Assembly (NCBI GenBank): GCA_964355775.1
Contig: CAYHEP010000031.1
Location: 1-9,810, forward strand
Source of the DNA: JBBTSB01 sp964355775
Lineage (GTDB): Bacteria > Patescibacteriota > Minisyncoccia > 2-02-FULL-40-12 > IGHO2-01-FULL-4-A
Length of the DNA: 9,810 nt
Direction: 5' to 3'
Both the position numbers and the translations under genes were made by a program. The notes under the pieces were generated by a model. The model did no database searches, was not told the DNA's origin, and worked only from the letters and a program-made list of their open reading frames with translations. Below, in pieces: positions 6,610 through 9,810 of the stretch. Each line of letters opens with the position of its first letter. Within the stretch, counting starts at the first letter, position 1.

Positions 6610-7518
6610 ATGAATTTAGTAGATAAAAACAAGTATAAGTCTGATTTTAAAAGGGAACTTGATAAATTTTCTGAGAAACTTAAAAAATATGTTTCTACGG
6701 ATAATGGCGATTGGACAATTAAGGGTTTCATAGACGTTTACAAGAATATTTACACAATTTCCTCTGATACGAAAATTGTTTCTAAAATCCTTGAAATTCA
6801 CATCTTTCCTCAAATTCTACAATTTGCCGAAAGCATAGATTATAAGGTTGTGCTCGCCGAGAAACAAAATTGGTATCCAGATTTAACCTTTGTTCATAAA
6901 AAAAATGATGAAATAAAATTTGCCCTGGATATCAAAACAACTTTTCGCAGAAATCATAAAACCGCCGGTTTTACCTTGGGTAGTCACGGAGGCTACTTTA
7001 AGGAACGAGACAAGGAAAAAAATATTCAGTTTCCATATAATAAGTATTTAGGACATTACTGTTTGGGTGTAATTTATACAAGAATTGATTTTAAAGATGA
7101 CCTCGGAGAAGTGGAAATATATCAAGTTAACGATCTCCAGGAAAAATCCGAAACGCATATTCGTGTAGTTGGTGAAAGAAGCGTAACGACAGTAAAAAAT
7201 CTTATATCGATCTCATCCGTCATAAAAGATTTTGATTTTTTTGTTGCGGAAAAATGGAAAATTGCAAGCGACAAACAAGGTTCTGGTAATACAGCCAACA
7301 TTGGCTCTATTGTGGATATCGGCGACCTGAAAATGGAAAATGGTATTTTTAGCAAGCTCGGAGAAGAGTGGTTCGATGAATACTGGATAAATTATGGCCT
7401 CGTAACTATGGTAAAGAATCACAAGTCAATAAAAATAAAAACACTTAAGGATTTCTTAAAATTTAAAGGAAGAGCAGATTTGTTGGAAAAAATTGTTTTT
7501 AAAACAGAAAAAAAGTGA
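6610..7518 (+). CDS. EcoRV-like type II restriction endonuclease
   Basis: A 302-residue protein clearly related to R.EcoRV, which cuts GATATC bluntly. From memory of EcoRV, the matching features are SDTK (52-55), E62 (Glu45), YPD with D91 (Asp74), ALDIKTT with D107 and K109 (Asp90 and Lys92, completing the PD-(D/E)xK centre), the GLY-rich FTLG segment (121-124), and the DNA-recognition loop GSGNTANIGS (224-233; Gly182-Thr186 in EcoRV). All catalytic and recognition residues I can place are kept, so an active GATATC enzyme is predicted. It is longer than EcoRV (about 245 residues), with about 17 extra residues at the N-terminus and about 20 extra between YTR (156-158) and EKWKIAS (214-220). 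Base composition is distinctly A/T-rich compared with pnp. The stop overlaps the methyltransferase start by 4 nt. Two GATATC sites lie inside the gene (6928 and 7315). Confidence 0.93.
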   Translation: MNLVDKNKYKSDFKRELDKFSEKLKKYVSTDNGDWTIKGFIDVYKNIYTISSDTKIVSKILEIHIFPQILQFAESIDYKVVLAEKQNWYPDLTFVHKKNDEIKFALDIKTTFRRNHKTAGFTLGSHGGYFKERDKEKNIQFPYNKYLGHYCLGVIYTRIDFKDDLGEVEIYQVNDLQEKSETHIRVVGERSVTTVKNLISISSVIKDFDFFVAEKWKIASDKQGSGNTANIGSIVDIGDLKMENGIFSKLGEEWFDEYWINYGLVTMVKNHKSIKIKTLKDFLKFKGRADLLEKIVFKTEKK

Positions 7519-8432
7519 AAATAATAATACCACCAATAAAAAGTCAGGGGATTAAAACTAAGCTAGTTCCTTGGATAATGGACGTTGCCCCGAAAACAAA
7601 TGGAAAATGGATAGAGCCATTCCTCGGAACTGGTGTTGTTGCCTTTAATTCGGGGTATAAGAATGCAATCTTGAATGACACCAATCCGCATATAATTCAT
7701 TTTTATGAGGCGTTGCAGGAAAAAACAATCACTGCTCGATTAATGAAACAATACCTTGAGTTTGAGGGGAAATTATTGAGTAAGGCCGACGATGATGGCT
7801 ATGAGCATTATTTAAAAGTTAGAACACGTTTTAACAAAGACCATTCTCCGTTTGATTTCATTTTTCTTTCTAGAGCAGGTTTTAATGGAATGATGAGGTT
7901 CAACAAAAAAGGTCATTGGAATATTCCATTTTGTAAAAAACCGAATCGCTTTTCTCAAGCATACGTTACCAAGATTACCAATCAGGTTTTAGCTATTTCT
8001 CAAATAATAAAACCAAAACCAGACTGGATATTCTATAATAAATCATTTACAGACATTATTCCCCTTGCGACCGAAAATGATTTTATATATTGCGACCCAC
8101 CATATTACGGTCGTTATGTTGATTATTTCAATGGTTGGACGAAACAAGACGAAGAACATTTGTTTGATTTACTAAGCAAAACAAAGGCTAAATTTATTCT
8201 TTCGACATGGCATCATAATGATTGGAGGAAAAATGAAATGATAGATAAGATTTGGAGCAGATTTAACATTGTAACAAGGGACCATTTCTATCATAATGGT
8301 CCAAATATTGAAAATCGAAGAACTATTGTTGAAGCACTTGTTTGTAATTTTGAGACAAACCAATTTAAACAGCATAATCATGGTGTTGCAGAAAAATCAA
8401 CGATAAGACAGCCAACGTTTCAATATTTGTAA
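7515..8432 (+). CDS. M.EcoRV-like adenine-N6 DNA methyltransferase (Dam/D12 class)
   Basis: A 305-residue protein, GTG start, very similar along its length to M.EcoRV (298 residues). Near-identical stretches include PPIKSQGIKTKLVP (6-19), FCKKPNRF (139-146), HVDYFN-like YVDYFNGW and TWHHND (231-236). S-adenosylmethionine motif I is EPFLGTGVVAFN (34-45) and catalytic motif IV is DPPY (194-197); DTNPH (55-59) is typical of the Dam/D12 class. It should transfer a methyl group to an adenine in GATATC and protect the chromosome from the neighbouring endonuclease. The start overlaps the endonuclease stop (GTGA), so translation is probably coupled, and no separate promoter or Shine-Dalgarno sequence is visible. 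The last about 25 residues (polar, ending TFQYL) have no obvious match. Confidence 0.95.
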   Translation: MKIIIPPIKSQGIKTKLVPWIMDVAPKTNGKWIEPFLGTGVVAFNSGYKNAILNDTNPHIIHFYEALQEKTITARLMKQYLEFEGKLLSKADDDGYEHYLKVRTRFNKDHSPFDFIFLSRAGFNGMMRFNKKGHWNIPFCKKPNRFSQAYVTKITNQVLAISQIIKPKPDWIFYNKSFTDIIPLATENDFIYCDPPYYGRYVDYFNGWTKQDEEHLFDLLSKTKAKFILSTWHHNDWRKNEMIDKIWSRFNIVTRDHFYHNGPNIENRRTIVEALVCNFETNQFKQHNHGVAEKSTIRQPTFQYL

Positions 8433-8433
8433 T
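8405..8433 (+). promoter_or_regulatory. Possible xerC promoter inside the methyltransferase 3' end
   Basis: AAGACA (8405-8410, four of six to TTGACA), a 17-nt spacer, and TGTAAT (8428-8433, five of six), followed by 7 nt and the xerC ATG at 8441. The hexamer overlaps the methyltransferase stop codon. This would give a leaderless or nearly leaderless xerC mRNA independent of the restriction cassette. It is weaker than the other promoters because the extension is missing and the gap is 7 rather than 6. Confidence 0.4.
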
Positions 8434-8440
8434 TCTGTCC

Positions 8441-9274
8441 ATGGATATTACAAGACTCAAAGAACAGTTTTTGGAATACCTCGAAATCGAAAAAAACCGT
8501 TCCCCCAAGACGGTGGAGAATTACGACCACTATATCGGCCGCGTTTTAAAATTTTTGCAGGCGAAAACCCCGGCCGATCTCACAGAAGAGGGAATACGAA
8601 AATTTCGCATCGATTTGAATAGGCAGCCTTTTAAAAAAATTACGCAAAATTACCACATCATCGCTTTGCGGTCGTTTCTCAAATACCTTGCCAAACGAGA
8701 CATCAAAGCGCTATCAGCAGACAAGCTCGAGCTTTCCAAACAAGAAGACCGTGAGGTCACGTTTCTCGACGACGACGAGTTGGAGAAGTTTTTGAAATCA
8801 GCCGAAGACCTACGGGATCGGGCGATTCTTGAGACACTGTTTTCGACGGGACTTCGCGTGTCCGAGCTTATCTCACTCAAGCGCAACGAGATTGATTTCA
8901 ATCGTGGAGAGTTTACCGTGCGGGGGAAGGGGAGCAAATTGCGCATCGTGTTTCTCTCTGATACCGCCATCAAAGCGATTGAGGCATATTTGGAAAAGCG
9001 CACCGACATCGAACCGGAGCTTTTTTCCATCACGGTTCGTCAAGTCCAGCGTATCGTACGAAAATATGCCATCAAAGCGGGGATTGTAGGCAAAAGTGTC
9101 CATCCCCACACCTTGCGCCACAATTTTGCCACCGATCTCTTACGAAACGGCGCCGACATCCGCAGTGTCCAGGCCATGCTTGGCCACGCTTCTGTTACCA
9201 CCACCCAAATCTACACGCATGTGACCGACAAACAGCTCCGTGAGGTGCATCAAAAGTTTCACGGAAAAAAATAA
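8441..9274 (+). CDS. XerC/XerD-type tyrosine recombinase
   Basis: A 277-residue site-specific recombinase. Residues 1-85 form the SAM-like core-binding domain (YLEIEKNRSPKTVENY). The catalytic domain (about 105-277) shows the full active-site set: R139 (STGLRVSEL), K163 (RGKGSK), H223 and R226 (HPHTLRH), H249 (LGHAS) and nucleophile Y258 (TTTQIYTH). Length and closeness to the Xer consensus favour the chromosome-dimer resolution enzyme over an integron or phage integrase. I cannot tell XerC from XerD or a lone Xer, so I leave the symbol empty. It starts 8 nt after the methyltransferase stop but has the G/C content of the flanking housekeeping genes, unlike the cassette. No dif-like 28-bp site was seen nearby. 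Its last codons (AAA AAA TAA) form part of the convergent terminator. Confidence 0.94.
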   Translation: MDITRLKEQFLEYLEIEKNRSPKTVENYDHYIGRVLKFLQAKTPADLTEEGIRKFRIDLNRQPFKKITQNYHIIALRSFLKYLAKRDIKALSADKLELSKQEDREVTFLDDDELEKFLKSAEDLRDRAILETLFSTGLRVSELISLKRNEIDFNRGEFTVRGKGSKLRIVFLSDTAIKAIEAYLEKRTDIEPELFSITVRQVQRIVRKYAIKAGIVGKSVHPHTLRHNFATDLLRNGADIRSVQAMLGHASVTTTQIYTHVTDKQLREVHQKFHGKK

Positions 9275-9292
9275 CCCCGCCTTGGCGGGGTT
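9265..9292 (-). terminator. Rho-independent terminator of the GIY-YIG gene, overlapping the xerC stop
   Basis: Inverted repeat AACCCCGC...GCGGGGTT (stem 9273-9280 with 9285-9292, loop CTTG). In the minus-strand direction it is followed by an A and seven T (9271-9265), which makes a strong terminator for the GIY-YIG gene ending at 9328. In the plus direction only TTGTAAAAG follows, so termination of xerC is weaker, though the stem still lies right after its stop codon. The U-tract is encoded by the last lysine codons of xerC. Confidence 0.85.
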
Positions 9293-9327
9293 GTAAAAGA
9301 TGTATGCGCACAGCGTAGCCATAACTA

Positions 9328-9570
9328 TTAGAATGTCAGCCGTTTTCGTGCAAAAGCGAAGCCGGAGCCTTGTTTTAGATACAACTCGAAATCGAGTGCT
9401 TTCTTCTTATCTTTGAAAGCGCAATACCAAACCAGTTCAAAAGGAGCTTTAGTTTTTGTGTAATCGGCCATATGCCAATTATGATTTTTAAGACGTTCTT
9501 TTAAATTTTCTGTAAATCCTGTATAAAAACTTTTATCTTTTTTACTTTGAAGGATATAAACGTAGTACAT
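9328..9570 (-). CDS. Small GIY-YIG-domain protein
   Basis: An 80-residue protein that is almost only a GIY-YIG nuclease domain of the YhbQ/UPF0213 type: YVYIL (3-7), YTG (16-18), R26 in LKERLKNH, and catalytic-type E62 in FELYLK, with GSGFAFARKRL near the end. Such proteins are very common in bacteria, often in several copies in Patescibacteria; their cellular task (DNA repair, damage tolerance or something else) is not settled. The frame stays open to 9618, but the extra 16 residues are unlike the family. The ATG at 9570 begins directly before the conserved YVYIL and lies 6 nt after an extended -10 sequence. It is followed by a strong terminator shared with the end of xerC. Confidence 0.9.
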   Translation of the reverse strand: MYYVYILQSKKDKSFYTGFTENLKERLKNHNWHMADYTKTKAPFELVWYCAFKDKKKALDFELYLKQGSGFAFARKRLTF

Positions 9571-9576
9571 GAGTAT

Positions 9577-9585
9577 AGTATAGCA
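9577..9585 (-). promoter_or_regulatory. Extended -10 promoter of the GIY-YIG gene (leaderless geometry)
   Basis: On the minus strand, TGC-TATACT is followed by 6 nt (ATACTC) and the ATG at 9570. The hexamer matches TATAAT at five of six positions and has the TGn extension. No good -35 is seen; that area is occupied by the hairpin at 9590-9614. The start of transcription is predicted on the first base of the ATG. Confidence 0.6.
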
Positions 9586-9589
9586 GAGC

Positions 9590-9614
9590 CCTGCTTCGCT
9601 TAAAGCTACGCAGG
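9590..9614. repeat. Imperfect hairpin upstream of the GIY-YIG gene
   Basis: CCTGC (9590-9594) pairs with GCAGG (9610-9614); a 3x3 internal loop follows, then GCT/AGC around a 3-nt loop. The layout, and part of the sequence (GCTTCGC-like arms), match the hairpin at 9695-9718, so the two may be copies of one small dispersed element. It covers the -35 area of the GIY-YIG promoter. Confidence 0.45.
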
Positions 9615-9631
9615 ACACTGCTGTCGCGAAT

Positions 9632-9659
9632 TAAAAAATTCCCGAAAGGGAATTTTTTA
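9632..9659 (-). terminator. Strong symmetric hairpin terminator downstream of ssrA
   Basis: A perfect 12-bp stem (9632-9643 with 9648-9659) with a GAAA loop on the plus strand. The core GGGAATT/AATTCCC is flanked by an A6 run on one side and a T6 run on the other, so it can terminate transcription in both directions. In context it ends the minus-strand tmRNA transcript about 60 nt past the mature 3' end, and insulates the GIY-YIG gene. Confidence 0.85.
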
Positions 9660-9677
9660 CAAGGCATTCTTTGTGTC

Positions 9678-9718
9678 CGCACCTAAGTGCGCGCACTGCG
9701 AAGCCTTGGCGAAGCAGT
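9678..9718 (-). repeat. Two hairpins in the tmRNA 3' trailer
   Basis: The first runs from 9695 to 9718: ACTGC/GCAGT, a 3x3 GAA/GAA internal loop, and GCC/GGC around TT. Its edge coincides with the discriminator base of tmRNA. The second is CGCAC-CTAA-GTGCG (9678-9691). Both would form in the tmRNA precursor between the mature 3' end and the terminator, and could guide or limit 3' processing. Palindromes next to ssrA can also mark integration sites, but no second att copy or integrase of phage type is visible. Confidence 0.5.
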
Positions 9719-9810
9719 GGATCCGGGGAGAGTTGAACTCCCGTCTGAAGATTTAAATACACAAGCACTACACGCGTAGTCCGCTTTTTTACACTGGAAA
9801 CCGATAAGCT
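9718..9810 (-). ncRNA. ssrA: tmRNA (ssrA), 3' part
   Basis: The last 93 nt of the transfer-messenger RNA, which frees stalled ribosomes and tags their products. On the minus strand the tRNA-like end is clear: T-stem GGGAG/CTCCC with T-loop TTCAACT, preceded by CAGAC as in E. coli tmRNA, then the 3' acceptor strand CGGATCC and discriminator A at 9718. Upstream is the hairpin CTAC-GCGT-GTAG, typical of the last pseudoknot region (minus strand of about 9767-9780). No CCA is encoded: the next bases are CTG, so CCA must be added by the tRNA nucleotidyltransferase. The tag-peptide frame, the other pseudoknots and the 5' acceptor strand lie beyond the right edge. The absence of a matching D-arm and anticodon arm in the bases upstream excludes an ordinary tRNA. 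Confidence 0.88.

Noticed and set aside
6528..6731. N-terminal extension of S15 to an upstream ATG
   Set aside because: It would overlap the divergent EcoRV-like gene, lacks S15 similarity, and the GTG at 6527 gives a normal S15 length and follows a promoter.
9295..9327. A dif site next to xerC
   Set aside because: The short gap has no 28-bp partly palindromic sequence resembling known dif sites.
9571..9618. 16-residue N-terminal extension of the GIY-YIG protein
   Set aside because: The extension covers the extended -10 element and part of the hairpin, and the family begins at the YVYIL motif right after the ATG at 9570.
1..9810. Alternative genetic code with UGA as glycine
   Set aside because: No gene needs an in-frame TGA, and the endonuclease ends at TGA at the length expected from its overlap with the methyltransferase.
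1..9810. CRISPR array, transposase or insertion-sequence ends
   Set aside because: No regularly spaced direct repeats and no transposase-like protein were seen; the only recombinase is of Xer type.

Overview
The window looks like a piece of a small bacterial chromosome from the Candidate Phyla Radiation (Patescibacteria, most like Parcubacteria or a related lineage). This is inferred from short intergenic spaces, the absence of any recognisable Shine-Dalgarno sequence, divergent housekeeping proteins, and a short GIY-YIG protein and proline-rich single-pass protein of a sort familiar from such genomes. No taxon-defining marker is present, so the placement is tentative. The standard code (TAA, TAG and TGA all as stops) fits every gene.

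Left part (1-6527, all minus strand, read right to left): ribosomal protein S15 (rpsO), a NYN-domain nuclease, a membrane-anchored GH10 xylanase with C-terminal SLH repeats, polynucleotide phosphorylase (pnp), a proline-rich membrane protein, a DksA/TraR zinc-finger protein and the first 140 codons of a ComM/YifB-type AAA ATPase. rpsO and pnp are neighbours in many bacteria; here the nuclease and the xylanase lie between them. The pnp mRNA has a predicted structured leader of about 128 nt.

Middle part (6610-8432, plus strand): an A/T-rich two-gene cassette encoding a close relative of the EcoRV restriction endonuclease and its M.EcoRV-type adenine methyltransferase, overlapping by 4 nt. The predicted target is GATATC. 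It lies between the divergent rpsO operon and a XerC/XerD-type tyrosine recombinase (8441-9274, plus strand).

Right part (9264-9810): a small GIY-YIG protein (minus strand), whose terminator is built into the end of the convergent xerC gene; a strong hairpin terminator; a trailer with two further hairpins; and the 3' part of the tmRNA gene (ssrA, minus strand), which runs off the window.

The most interesting signal is at the starts of transcription units. rpsO, the xylanase, the restriction endonuclease and the GIY-YIG gene each have a -10-like hexamer, exactly 6 nt, then the start codon. Three of these carry the extended form TGC before the hexamer. This geometry puts the transcription start on the first base of the start codon, so it predicts leaderless mRNAs. 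xerC has a similar arrangement with 7 nt. Downstream genes start by overlap or abutment with the previous stop codon. Together with the lack of Shine-Dalgarno sequences, this suggests a leaderless-plus-coupled mode of translation in which pnp, with its long leader, is the exception.
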